A stretch of 64,000 bases of DNA from SZUA-430 sp040381215 (GTDB lineage Bacteria; Pseudomonadota; Alphaproteobacteria; Micropepsales; Micropepsaceae), in assembly GCA_040381215.1 (NCBI GenBank), contig JBEIHO010000012.1, positions 1 through 64,000 on the forward strand, in the 5' to 3' direction. Position 1 is the first letter of the stretch. Every line of letters begins with the position of its first letter. The position numbers and the translations under genes are program-made. Below are positions 1 through 8,321 of this stretch, one piece after another. The notes below the pieces were generated by a model. It was given only the letters and a program-made list of their open reading frames with translations, was not told the origin of the DNA and did not search any database.

Positions 1-1261
1 CCCCGTGCGCGATGCCGGCCCGCTGATGAACAAGGTCGAGCCCTTCCACATCCTCAAGATGGACAAGCGCCGCGGCAACATCGTTGTCTCGCGCCGCGCC
101 GTCCTCGAGGAAAGCCGCGCCGAGCAGCGCAACGAACTCGTGGCCAACCTCCGCGAGGGCCAGGTCATCGACGGCGTCGTCAAGAACATCACCGACTACG
201 GTGCCTTCGTGGACCTCGGTGGCGTCGACGGCCTGCTGCACGTGACCGACATCGCATGGCGTCGCGTCAATCACCCCAGCGAGGTGCTCTCGATCGGCCA
301 GACCGTGAAGGTCCAGGTCGTGAAGGTGAACCCCGAAACCCAGCGCATCAGCCTTGGCATGAAGCAGCTCGAGGCCGATCCGTGGGAGGGCGTTGCCCAG
401 AAATACCCGGTCAACGGCAAGTTCCGCGGCCGCGTCACCAACATCACTGACTACGGCGCCTTCGTAGAGCTCGAACCGGGCGTCGAAGGTCTGGTGCACG
501 TGTCGGAAATGTCCTGGGTCAAGAAGAACGTCCATCCGGGCAAGATCGTCTCGACCAGCCAGGAAGTCGAAGTCATGGTGCTCGAGGTGGATGCCACCAA
601 GCGCCGCATCAGCCTCGGCCTGAAGCAGACCATGGACAATCCGTGGCATGCCTTCTCCGACCGTCACCCGGCTGGCACCCAGATCGAGGGCGAGATCAAG
701 AACATCACCGAATTCGGTCTGTTCATCGGTCTCGATGGCGACATCGACGGCATGGCACACCTCTCCGATCTCGACTGGAACGAGCCGGGCGAGGAAGCCA
801 TCAAGAAGTACAAGAAGGGCGACCAGGTGAAGGCTGTCGTTCTCGACATCGACGTCGAGAAGGAACGCATCGCTCTCGGCATCAAGCAGGTCTCCGGCGA
901 TCCGATGGAAAGCCTCGGCCCTGTGAAGAAGGGCGACATCGTGACCTGCGCGGTCATCGACGTGACCGACAGCGGCATCGAAGTTGCAGTGGGCGATCTC
1001 AAGTCGTTCATCCGCAAGAACGAACTGTCGCGCGATCGCGCCGAGCAGCGCCCCGAGCGCTTTGCGGTCGGTGACAAGATCGACGTCCGGGTAACCAACG
1101 TCGACAAGGCCGCTCGCAAGATCAGCCTGTCGATCAAGGCCCGCGAAATCGCCGAGGAAAAGGAAGCCGTCGCACAGTACGGTTCCTCCGACTCGGGCGC
1201 CTCGCTTGGCGACATCCTGGGCGCAGCCCTGCGCAAGAAGGCCGAGAAGTCGGACGAATAA
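1..1261 (+). CDS. rpsA: 30S ribosomal protein S1, 5' end outside the window
   Basis: S1 binds mRNA on the 30S subunit and helps translation initiate on structured or weakly Shine-Dalgarno messages. Reading from base 2 the frame is open from the window edge, so the N-terminal part is missing. Four S1/OB-fold repeats are visible, at about bases 160-370, 420-635, 680-890 and 930-1140. The first three carry the typical pattern of the type VVKNITDYGAFVDLGG followed by GLLHVTD. They correspond to the C-terminal four of the usual six repeats. The last repeat is more divergent, as in other bacterial S1 proteins. A strong terminator follows 32 bases after the stop. Its place just upstream of ihfB is common in proteobacteria. 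Confidence 0.96.
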   Translation, partial: PVRDAGPLMNKVEPFHILKMDKRRGNIVVSRRAVLEESRAEQRNELVANLREGQVIDGVVKNITDYGAFVDLGGVDGLLHVTDIAWRRVNHPSEVLSIGQTVKVQVVKVNPETQRISLGMKQLEADPWEGVAQKYPVNGKFRGRVTNITDYGAFVELEPGVEGLVHVSEMSWVKKNVHPGKIVSTSQEVEVMVLEVDATKRRISLGLKQTMDNPWHAFSDRHPAGTQIEGEIKNITEFGLFIGLDGDIDGMAHLSDLDWNEPGEEAIKKYKKGDQVKAVVLDIDVEKERIALGIKQVSGDPMESLGPVKKGDIVTCAVIDVTDSGIEVAVGDLKSFIRKNELSRDRAEQRPERFAVGDKIDVRVTNVDKAARKISLSIKAREIAEEKEAVAQYGSSDSGASLGDILGAALRKKAEKSDE

Positions 1262-1292
1262 TCCGACCCATCGCACTTGCAGCATCAGAACG

Positions 1293-1318
1293 AAGGGGCG
1301 GCGAAAGCCGCCCCTTTT
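1293..1318 (+). terminator. Rho-independent terminator of rpsA
   Basis: A perfect 10-bp stem, AAGGGGCGGC pairing with GCCGCCCCTT, closes a GAAA tetraloop, and the 3' arm runs into TTTT. It lies 32 bases past the rpsA stop on the same strand. Confidence 0.88.
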
Positions 1319-1457
1319 CGTTGCCGGAAGGGGAAAAACGCTTGTTTCATAAGACCTTGGGCGCTGAAATCCTTGACCGTCCGGGCATCCCTTGGAAGAC
1401 TCCGCACCAGCAGGCCACAAGCCTTGTCACCGGCGCCGCCTCGGAGAAGACCACGCG

Positions 1458-1775
1458 ATGATCAAGTCGGAACTCGTGCAGAAACTCGCCGAGCAGAACC
1501 CGCATCTGTTCCAGCGTGACATCGAGAAGATCGTGGCCACCATCTTCGGAGAAATCGCAAAGGCCCTCGCAACGGGCGACAGGGTCGAGCTCCGCGGCTT
1601 CGGCGCCTTCTCGGTCAAGTCGCGCCCCGCACGCTCGGGACGCAATCCGCGCACCGGCCAGACGGTGTCCGTGGCAGCCAAGCACGTGCCGTTCTTCAAG
1701 ACCGGCAAGGAACTGCGCGACCGGCTGAACCGGCACAAACCCGATCCGGCAGCACAAACCCTCTCCGACGATTAG
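1458..1775 (+). CDS. ihfB: Integration host factor subunit beta
   Basis: IHF-beta pairs with IHF-alpha to form a sequence-specific DNA-bending protein used in transcription, replication and recombination. The 105-residue product has the HU/IHF fold signature GFGAFSVKSRPARSGRNP followed by RTGQTV, which is the DNA-inserting beta arm with its conserved RNP proline. The start was placed at ATG 1458 because homology begins at MIKSELVQ and a GGAG-type ribosome site precedes it. The open frame further upstream is unrelated in character. The acidic tail of about ten residues after the HU core is typical of alphaproteobacterial IhfB. HU beta is the only real alternative, and the rpsA neighbour favours IHF. 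Confidence 0.93.
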   Translation: MIKSELVQKLAEQNPHLFQRDIEKIVATIFGEIAKALATGDRVELRGFGAFSVKSRPARSGRNPRTGQTVSVAAKHVPFFKTGKELRDRLNRHKPDPAAQTLSDD

Positions 1776-1805
1776 CCCGCCCCACCCTTCCAAACGAGGC
1801 CCAGG

Positions 1806-2147
1806 ATGACCAGCCTGTTCAGGACCTTCTTCTTCTGGACCCTGGCCCTCGGCGTCGCCGCGCTCGCCGTCGCCAACCGCGACGCCACGCAGCTGTCCCT
1901 CGACCCCTTCAGCGCCACGACGCCCGCAGTGGCTTTCCAGCTGCCGCTGTTCTGGATCATCCTGGGTGCCGCCCTCATCGGCATCGTCCTCGGCGGCTGG
2001 TCAACCTGGCTCGCCCAGGCGCCCCTGCGACGCGCGATCCGCGACCGCGAGGAGCGCATCCGCCGCCTCGAGCGGGAACTCGAGGCCGCACAATCCATCA
2101 TCGTGCGCCCGGCAACCGCGAGCAGCGCGATCGCCCGGCGCGGATAA
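1806..2147 (+). CDS. LapA-domain (DUF1049) inner-membrane protein
   Basis: This 113-residue protein has two hydrophobic segments at about residues 4-22 and 44-66. Then comes a basic, glutamate- and arginine-rich helix from about 72 to 97 that should form a coiled coil in the cytoplasm. That is the architecture of LapA/YciS (DUF1049), which in Escherichia coli works with LapB to control LpxC turnover and lipopolysaccharide synthesis. An ihfB-lapA-pyrF order is widespread in proteobacteria and supports the call. No LapB-type TPR protein is next to it here, so a role in LPS control is inference from the family. An AGG ribosome site precedes the ATG. Confidence 0.8.
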   Translation: MTSLFRTFFFWTLALGVAALAVANRDATQLSLDPFSATTPAVAFQLPLFWIILGAALIGIVLGGWSTWLAQAPLRRAIRDREERIRRLERELEAAQSIIVRPATASSAIARRG

Positions 2148-2202
2148 GCCCGGCTCCTCGTTGCAGTTGCCAGCCCCGCCCGGCGCTGCCTATAAGCCAC
2201 GC

Positions 2203-2919
2203 ATGACCCCAGCATTTCGCAGCCCCGTCTATTGCGCCCTCGACACCACCGATATCGGCAAGGCGAAGGCGCTCGCATCGGCCATCAAGCCCTGGGTCGG
2301 CGGCATCAAGCTCGGCCTCGAGTTCTTCAACGCGAACGGCCCGCAAGGCATCGCGAGCATCGCCGAACTGGGCCTGCCCGTCTTCGCCGACCTCAAGATG
2401 CATGACATCCCCAACACGGTGGCCGGCGGCATCCGCGCCGTGCTGCCGCTCGGCGTCTCGATCGTCAATGTTCACGCCAGCGGCGGCCGCGCCATGATGA
2501 AGGCCGCAGCCGAAGCCGCCGCAACTGCAGGCCCCCGCCGCCCCAAGGTCATTGCCGTCACGGTGCTGACCAGCATGGACGAGGCCGATCTGAACGAGAC
2601 CGGCGTGCCCGGCGCACCGGCCGCGCAGGTCATCCGCCTTGCAACGCTCGCCCGCGACGCCGGCATCGACGGTGTCGTCTGCAGCGCCCACGAGATCGAG
2701 CCCCTGCGCAAGGCCTTGGGCCCGGACTTCATGCTCGTGGTCCCTGGCATCAGGCCTGCAGGCGCCGACACCGGCGACCAGAAGCGAATCATGACGCCGG
2801 CTGAGGCCGTCAGGCGCGGGGCCGACTGGCTGGTGATCGGACGCCCCATCACCGGCGCGCCCGACCCCGCAGCCGCAGCGCGTGCCATCCACGACGAGCT
2901 GCTGCGCGCCAACGCATGA
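2203..2919 (+). CDS. pyrF: Orotidine 5'-phosphate decarboxylase
   Basis: PyrF decarboxylates OMP to UMP, the last step of de novo pyrimidine synthesis. The 238-residue product has the catalytic Lys-Asp centre in FADLKMHDIPNTV and the phosphate-binding end VPGIRPAG plus DWLVIGRPI. The start is ATG 2203, where homology begins (MTPAFRSPVYCALDTT). The longer open frame upstream reads through the lapA gene in another frame and was discarded. The last base pairs overlap trpF as ATGA, so translation of the two is probably coupled. The length is normal for the short (type 1) bacterial enzyme. Confidence 0.96.
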   Translation: MTPAFRSPVYCALDTTDIGKAKALASAIKPWVGGIKLGLEFFNANGPQGIASIAELGLPVFADLKMHDIPNTVAGGIRAVLPLGVSIVNVHASGGRAMMKAAAEAAATAGPRRPKVIAVTVLTSMDEADLNETGVPGAPAAQVIRLATLARDAGIDGVVCSAHEIEPLRKALGPDFMLVVPGIRPAGADTGDQKRIMTPAEAVRRGADWLVIGRPITGAPDPAAAARAIHDELLRANA

Positions 2920-3566
2920 ACGGCGCCATCAAGATCTGCGGCATCAGCACGCCAGAGGCCTTCGATTGCGCCGCTCGCGCAGGCGCAACCCATGCAGGCT
3001 TCGTCTTCTACGCGCCAAGTCCGCGCCACATCGCACCGGCAGCAGCCGCAGCCATCGCCCGTCGCAGCCCCGCCGTGAAGTCCGTCGCCCTCACCGTCGA
3101 CGCGACCGATGACGAGCTGTCGGCCATCCTTGGCGCATTCACGCCCGACCTGCTGCAGCTGCACGGCCACGAGCCCCCGGACCGCGTCCAGGAGATCCGC
3201 GCCCGCTTTGCACGTCCCGTCATGAAAGCAATCCCCATCGCCGGCCCCGACGACCTCGCCACCGCGCGCCGCTATGAGGCTGTGACCGACGTCCTGTTGT
3301 TCGATGCAGCCCCCCGGGACCTGCCCGGCGGCAACGGCGTCACCTTCGACTGGTCGCTTCTGGCAGGCACCACCTGGCGCAAGCCCTGGTTCCTGTCGGG
3401 CGGCCTGACGCCCGAAAATGTGGCAGATGCGATTTACCAAACGAGGCCAGGCGGCGTTGACGTATCGTCAGGTGTCGAGCGCACGCGTGGCATCAAGGAC
3501 AATGCAAGCATCGAAGCATTTATCGCAAGCGCCCGGCACGCATTCAGTGCTATCGCTGCACCCTAA
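2916..3566 (+). CDS. trpF: Phosphoribosylanthranilate isomerase
   Basis: TrpF performs the Amadori rearrangement of phosphoribosylanthranilate to CdRP in tryptophan synthesis. The 216-residue TIM barrel begins with the catalytic-cysteine motif KICGISTPEAF, continues with GFVFYAPSPRHI, and has the phosphate site LSGGLTPENV near residue 165. It overlaps pyrF by four bases (ATGA) and is followed 15 bases later by trpB. It therefore sits at the head of a trpFBA block, the usual alphaproteobacterial split of the trp genes, with trpE/G/D/C elsewhere. Confidence 0.96.
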   Translation: MNGAIKICGISTPEAFDCAARAGATHAGFVFYAPSPRHIAPAAAAAIARRSPAVKSVALTVDATDDELSAILGAFTPDLLQLHGHEPPDRVQEIRARFARPVMKAIPIAGPDDLATARRYEAVTDVLLFDAAPRDLPGGNGVTFDWSLLAGTTWRKPWFLSGGLTPENVADAIYQTRPGGVDVSSGVERTRGIKDNASIEAFIASARHAFSAIAAP

Positions 3567-3581
3567 CCTCTGGCACAGCGC

Positions 3582-4802
3582 ATGAACACGTCTCAAAGGC
3601 CCAACTCCTTCCGGACAGGTCCGGACGACCACGGACACTTCGGCATCTTCGGCGGCCGCTATGTCGCCGAGACACTGATGCCGCTGATCCTCGACCTTGA
3701 AAAGGCATACAACGCCGCCAAGGCCGATCCCTCCTTCCAGGCCGAGCTCGATGATTTCCTGGAGCACTATGTAGGCCGCCCCTCGCCGCTTTATTTCGCC
3801 GAGCGCCTGACCGCCCACTGGGGCGGGCCGAAGATCTGGTTCAAGCGCGACGAGCTGAACCACACCGGCGCCCACAAGATCAACAACTGCATGGGCCAGA
3901 TCCTGCTCGCCCGCCGCATGGGCAAGAAGCGCATCATCGCCGAGACAGGCGCCGGCCAGCATGGCGTCGCAACCGCAACCGTCGCCGCACGCTTCGGCCT
4001 GCCTTGCATCGTCTACATGGGCGAGGAAGACATGAAGCGGCAGATGCCGAACGTCTTCCGCATGCGCCTGCTTGGCGCCGAGGTCATCCCCGTCACGTCG
4101 GGTTCGAAGACCTTGAAGGACGCGATGAACGAGGCCTTGCGCGACTGGGTCGCCAACGTCGAGAGCACCTTCTACATCATTGGCACCGTCGCCGGTCCCC
4201 ATCCCTACCCGGCGATGGTCCGCGACTTCCAGTCGGTCATCGGTCGCGAAGCCCGCGCCCAGATGCTCAAGGCCGAAGGCCGTCTCCCGGACGCCGCCGT
4301 GGCCTGCATCGGCGGCGGCTCCAATGCGATGGGCCTCTTCTATCCTTTCCTCGACGATGCCAGCGTCGCGCTCTACGGCGTCGAGGCCGCAGGCCTTGGC
4401 ATCGAAACGGGCAAGCACGCCGCCTCTCTGGCAGGCGGCCGCCCGGGCGTCCTGCACGGCAACCGCACCTACCTGCTGCAGGATGACGACGGCCAGATCA
4501 TCGAGGCCCACTCGATCTCGGCCGGCCTCGACTATCCCGGCATCGGCCCCGAGCACGCCTGGCTGCACGACATGAAGCGCGTGAACTACGTTTCCGCCAC
4601 CGACCAGGAAGCGCTCGACGCCTTCCAGCTCTGCGCCCGCCAGGAAGGCATTCTCCCCGCGCTCGAGCCCGCGCACGCGCTGGCCTTCACCGGCAAGCTC
4701 GCCGCCACGATGCGCAAGGACCAGACGATCCTGATGAACCTCTGCGGCCGTGGCGACAAGGACATCTTCGCCATCGCCGAGCATTTGGGAACAAAGCTGT
4801 GA
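3582..4802 (+). CDS. trpB: Tryptophan synthase beta chain
   Basis: TrpB condenses indole with serine to give tryptophan, using pyridoxal phosphate, in an alpha2-beta2 complex with TrpA. The 406-residue product has the PLP lysine at K99 in HTGAHKINN and the phosphate-binding loop GGGSNAMG near residue 246. The length is standard for the TrpB1 form that pairs with TrpA. Its TGA stop lies inside the GTG start of trpA (GTGA), which favours balanced synthesis of the two subunits. Confidence 0.97.
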   Translation: MNTSQRPNSFRTGPDDHGHFGIFGGRYVAETLMPLILDLEKAYNAAKADPSFQAELDDFLEHYVGRPSPLYFAERLTAHWGGPKIWFKRDELNHTGAHKINNCMGQILLARRMGKKRIIAETGAGQHGVATATVAARFGLPCIVYMGEEDMKRQMPNVFRMRLLGAEVIPVTSGSKTLKDAMNEALRDWVANVESTFYIIGTVAGPHPYPAMVRDFQSVIGREARAQMLKAEGRLPDAAVACIGGGSNAMGLFYPFLDDASVALYGVEAAGLGIETGKHAASLAGGRPGVLHGNRTYLLQDDDGQIIEAHSISAGLDYPGIGPEHAWLHDMKRVNYVSATDQEALDAFQLCARQEGILPALEPAHALAFTGKLAATMRKDQTILMNLCGRGDKDIFAIAEHLGTKL

Positions 4803-5623
4803 GCCGGATACCTGCCCGCTTCGCCGAGCTGAAAAAGCAGAACCGTGCAGCGTTCATCGCCTTCATCTCGGCAGGCGACCCAAACTATGAGACCTCGCTC
4901 GAGATCTTCCGCGGCCTGCCCGCCGCCGGTGCCGACATCATCGAGCTCGGCATGCCCTTCACCGACCCCATGGCCGAAGGCCCGGCCATCCAGGCCTCGT
5001 CTCTTCGCGCGCTGCAGGCCGGACAGACCATGGCCCGCACGCTGCAGATGGTGCGCGAGTTCCGCAAGCAGGATGAACGCACGCCCGTCGTGCTGATGGG
5101 CTACTACAACCCCGTCTACGCCTACGGGGTGGAACGCTTTGCAACCGACGCCGCCGCGGCAGGCGTCGACGGCTTGATCATCGTCGACCTGCCGCCCGAG
5201 GAAGACCAGGAACTGCGCCTGCCGGCCGCGCGCGCCGGGCTCGACCTGATCCGCCTGGCCACGCCCACGACCGACGACAAACGCCTGCCGGCCGTCCTGA
5301 ACGGCGCGACGGGCTTCCTTTACTACGTCTCGATCATGGGCGTGACCGGCACCAAGACGATTGCCACCGACGAGGTTGCTGCCTCGCTCGCCCGCATCCG
5401 CGCCGCCACCGACCTGCCGGTAGCCGTGGGCTTCGGCATCAAGACCGAAGCAGATGCGCAAAAGGTTGCCAGGATCGCTGACGCCGCCGTCGTTGGCTCC
5501 GCATTAGTGGCGGAAATAAGCCAGTTTTCTGGCCCGGATGGTAAAAATGTCGCGGGGGCGGTAAAAGCTGTGTTAGACTTGTCCCGTCGACTCGCTGGTG
5601 CAGCGCACAACGCTCGCTTATGA
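4799..5623 (+). CDS. trpA: Tryptophan synthase alpha chain
   Basis: TrpA cleaves indole-3-glycerol phosphate to indole and glyceraldehyde 3-phosphate and passes the indole to TrpB. The 274-residue TIM barrel shows the catalytic Glu and Asp in IIELGMPFTDPMAEGPAIQ. The usual 'Ala-Asp-Gly-Pro' is Ala-Glu-Gly-Pro here, a mild variation. The phosphate site GFGIK lies near residue 212. The start is GTG 4799, overlapping the trpB stop by four bases. accD follows after 47 bases, as in many alpha- and gammaproteobacteria. Confidence 0.96.
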   Translation: MSRIPARFAELKKQNRAAFIAFISAGDPNYETSLEIFRGLPAAGADIIELGMPFTDPMAEGPAIQASSLRALQAGQTMARTLQMVREFRKQDERTPVVLMGYYNPVYAYGVERFATDAAAAGVDGLIIVDLPPEEDQELRLPAARAGLDLIRLATPTTDDKRLPAVLNGATGFLYYVSIMGVTGTKTIATDEVAASLARIRAATDLPVAVGFGIKTEADAQKVARIADAAVVGSALVAEISQFSGPDGKNVAGAVKAVLDLSRRLAGAAHNARL

Positions 5624-5670
5624 AGTCGTCAAGCAGTGATGCGTTTAGTTAACAGTCGGTAAGCCTCGGT

Positions 5671-6639
5671 ATGAACTGGATCACGAACTTCGTCCGCCCG
5701 AAGGTCAAGTCGCTCTGGAGCGCCAAGCCCGAGACACCTGACAATCTGTGGAAAAAGTGCCCCGGTTGCCAGGGCATGATTTTCCACCGCGACCTCGACG
5801 CCGCGCAGTTCGTCTGCATGCACTGCGACCACCACCTCAAGATCGGCAACAATGCGCGCCTGAAGCTGCTCTTCGACGAAAGCGTCTGGGACGACATCGC
5901 CCTGCCGGAAGTACCGATCGATCCCCTCAAGTTCAAGGACGAGAAGCGCTACGCCGACCGCCTGCGCGAGGCGCGGTCCAAGACCGGCGAGATGGACGCC
6001 ATCAAGGCCGCGCGCGGCCTCGTCAATGGTGTCCGCACGACCGTGGCGATCCAGAGCTTCGAGTTCATGGGCGGCTCGCTCGGCATGGCGGTGGGCGAAG
6101 GCATCATCGCAGCCATGAAGGCAGCCATCGAGCACCGCACACCCTTCGTGCTGTTCACCGCCTCCGGCGGCGCCCGCATGCAGGAGGGCATCCTGTCCCT
6201 GATGCAGATGCCGCGCGTCACGATCGCCGTGCAGATGCTGCGCGAGGCCGGCCTGCCCTACATTGTCTTCCACACCGACCCAACCACGGGCGGCGTGACG
6301 GCGTCCTACGCCATGCTGGGCGACATCCACATGGCCGAGCCCGGCGCCCTCATCGGCTTTGCCGGCCCGCGCGTCATCGAGAACACGATCCGCCAGAAGC
6401 TCCCCGAGGGCTTCCAGCGGTCGGAGTATCTCAACGACCACGGCATGGTCGACATGGTGGTGCACCGCCACAAGATGCGTGAAACGCTGGGCCGCACCCT
6501 CAAGCTCCTGACACGCAAGGCCAGCCGCGCTGTCTCCATCCGCTCGGCCTACGAAGTCGGCCCCTATGCCGTGCCGACAATGCAAGGCAGCGCCACGCAG
6601 GTCTACGACCTCTCGAATCCCAAACAGCCGACGGCATGA
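5671..6639 (+). CDS. accD: Acetyl-CoA carboxylase carboxyltransferase subunit beta
   Basis: AccD forms, with AccA, the carboxyltransferase that moves CO2 from carboxybiotin to acetyl-CoA, giving malonyl-CoA for fatty acids. The 322-residue product has the N-terminal four-cysteine zinc ribbon (C30, C33, C49, C52). The crotonase-type core follows, with FTASGGARMQEG and TDPTTGGVTASYA. Its last bases overlap folC (ATGA). The trpFBA-accD-folC order is conserved widely in alphaproteobacteria and supports one transcript. Confidence 0.97.
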   Translation: MNWITNFVRPKVKSLWSAKPETPDNLWKKCPGCQGMIFHRDLDAAQFVCMHCDHHLKIGNNARLKLLFDESVWDDIALPEVPIDPLKFKDEKRYADRLREARSKTGEMDAIKAARGLVNGVRTTVAIQSFEFMGGSLGMAVGEGIIAAMKAAIEHRTPFVLFTASGGARMQEGILSLMQMPRVTIAVQMLREAGLPYIVFHTDPTTGGVTASYAMLGDIHMAEPGALIGFAGPRVIENTIRQKLPEGFQRSEYLNDHGMVDMVVHRHKMRETLGRTLKLLTRKASRAVSIRSAYEVGPYAVPTMQGSATQVYDLSNPKQPTA

Positions 6640-7964
6640 GCAAGCCTGCCGGCAGTGACCAGGCGAGCGATGCCATCCTCGCCCGCCTCACCGCGCTGCA
6701 CCCGAAGCTGATCGACCTGTCGCTGGGCCGCATCGAGGCCCTTCTCGAGAAACTGGGAAGCCCGCACAAGCGCCTGCCGCCAGTCATCCACGTGGCCGGC
6801 ACGAACGGAAAGGGTTCCACCTGCGCCTTCCTGCGCGCCATGCTCGAGGCCGAGGGAAAGCGCGTGCATGTCTATGCCTCGCCACACCTCGTCCGCTTCC
6901 ACGAGCGCATCCGCCTCGGCGGCAAGCTCATCGACGAGGACGAGCTCGCAGCCCTGCTCGAGGAATGCGAGGACCGCAACGCCGGCGCCCCGATCACCTT
7001 CTTCGAGATCACGACGGCAGCGGCCATGCTGGCCTTCACGCGCCACAAGGCCGACGCCCTGATCTTGGAGGTAGGCCTCGGCGGACGCTTCGACGCGACC
7101 AACGTCATTGCGCGGCCCGCGGCGACCGTGATCACCCCGGTCGACCTCGACCACCAATCCTATCTCGGTACCACCATCGCCGAGATCGCCGGAGAAAAGG
7201 CCGGCATCATCAAGCCGGGTGTGCCCTGCATCGTGGGTCCGCAATCCGATGACGCGCGCGACGTGATCGAACGGCGCGCCTCGGCCCTCGGCGCGCCGCT
7301 CTGGATCTGGGGACAGGATTTCATGGCCCATGAGGAACATCGCCGCATGGTCTACCAGGACGAAAGCGGCCTGATGGACCTGCCGATGCCCCGCCTGCCC
7401 GGCGCCCACCAGATCGTCAACGCCGCCGTCGCCATCGCGACCTTGCGCCGCCAGCAGGCCCTCCGCGTATCCGACCGCTCCATGGAAGACGGCTTGATGA
7501 CGGTCGAATGGCCGGCCCGCATGCAGCGCTTGACCCGCGGCCCGCTCGTGGCGGCGGCCCCCGCCGACGCCGAACTCTGGCTCGACGGCGCACATAATCC
7601 GCACGGCGCCCGTGCGCTCGCCCATGCCCTCGCCGATCTCGAGGAACGCACGCCGCGCCCGCTCTACCTGGTTTGCGGCATGCTGCAGACGAAGGAGGCT
7701 TCGGGCTACTTCCAGGCCTTCCGGGGCCTCGCCCGTGCCGTGACCACCGTCGCCATTCCCGGTGACGCGCTGAGCCAGGGCGCAGGCCAGCTCTATGACG
7801 CAGCAACCGCTGCCGGCCTCGAAGCCTACCCGGCAACCTCGCTGGAAGATGCCATGATGCAGATCGAGGGGCGCCACGCGCTTTCAAACGCGACAGCCGC
7901 CCCTCGGATTGTCATCTGCGGATCCCTCCACCTCGCCGGCGTCGTGCTCCGCGAAAATGGATGA
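6636..7964 (+). CDS. folC: Bifunctional folylpolyglutamate/dihydrofolate synthase
   Basis: FolC adds glutamate to dihydropteroate to give dihydrofolate and then extends the polyglutamate tail of folates. The 442-residue Mur-ligase-type protein has the P-loop GTNGKGST at residues 55-62, the ligase motif LEVGLGGRFDATN and the substrate-binding LDGAHNPHG near residue 315. It overlaps accD by four bases. Its stop codon abuts the stop of the convergent trxA gene exactly, as the two halves of a TGATCA palindrome. Confidence 0.95.
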   Translation: MSKPAGSDQASDAILARLTALHPKLIDLSLGRIEALLEKLGSPHKRLPPVIHVAGTNGKGSTCAFLRAMLEAEGKRVHVYASPHLVRFHERIRLGGKLIDEDELAALLEECEDRNAGAPITFFEITTAAAMLAFTRHKADALILEVGLGGRFDATNVIARPAATVITPVDLDHQSYLGTTIAEIAGEKAGIIKPGVPCIVGPQSDDARDVIERRASALGAPLWIWGQDFMAHEEHRRMVYQDESGLMDLPMPRLPGAHQIVNAAVAIATLRRQQALRVSDRSMEDGLMTVEWPARMQRLTRGPLVAAAPADAELWLDGAHNPHGARALAHALADLEERTPRPLYLVCGMLQTKEASGYFQAFRGLARAVTTVAIPGDALSQGAGQLYDAATAAGLEAYPATSLEDAMMQIEGRHALSNATAAPRIVICGSLHLAGVVLRENG

Positions 7965-8282
7965 TCAGATCGTCTGCTCGATCCACTCCTTGATCTTCTG
8001 CTTGGGCATCGCACCGATCTTCGTCGCGGCCACCTGACCACCCTTGAAGATCATCAGCGTGGGAATGCCGCGCACGCCGTACTTGCCGGGCACGCCGGGG
8101 TTTTCGTCGATGTTCAGCTTGACGATCTCGATCTTGCCGCCGAGTTCCTTGGCAAGCTCCTCGATCGCAGGGCTGATCTGGCGGCACGGGCCGCACCATT
8201 CAGCCCAGAAATCGACCAGCACGGGCTTGGACGCGCCAAGCACATCGCGGTCAAAACTCGCGTCAGTCACCTTTGCAGACAT
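7965..8282 (-). CDS. trxA: Thioredoxin
   Basis: TrxA is the small cytoplasmic dithiol reductant for ribonucleotide reductase, methionine sulfoxide reductase and others. The 105-residue protein has the WCGPC redox site (Cys30, Cys33) and the cis-proline loop RGIPTLMIF near residue 75. It has no signal peptide. It is the last gene of the tsaE-amgK-murU-addB-addA-trxA series, 39 bases after addA. A promoter of its own in the end of addA is likely but not visible. Confidence 0.96.
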   Translation of the reverse strand: MSAKVTDASFDRDVLGASKPVLVDFWAEWCGPCRQISPAIEELAKELGGKIEIVKLNIDENPGVPGKYGVRGIPTLMIFKGGQVAATKIGAMPKQKIKEWIEQTI

Positions 8283-8321
8283 GCAGGAAATCCTCTCGGG
8301 AAATGGCAGGTTAATGCCAAT

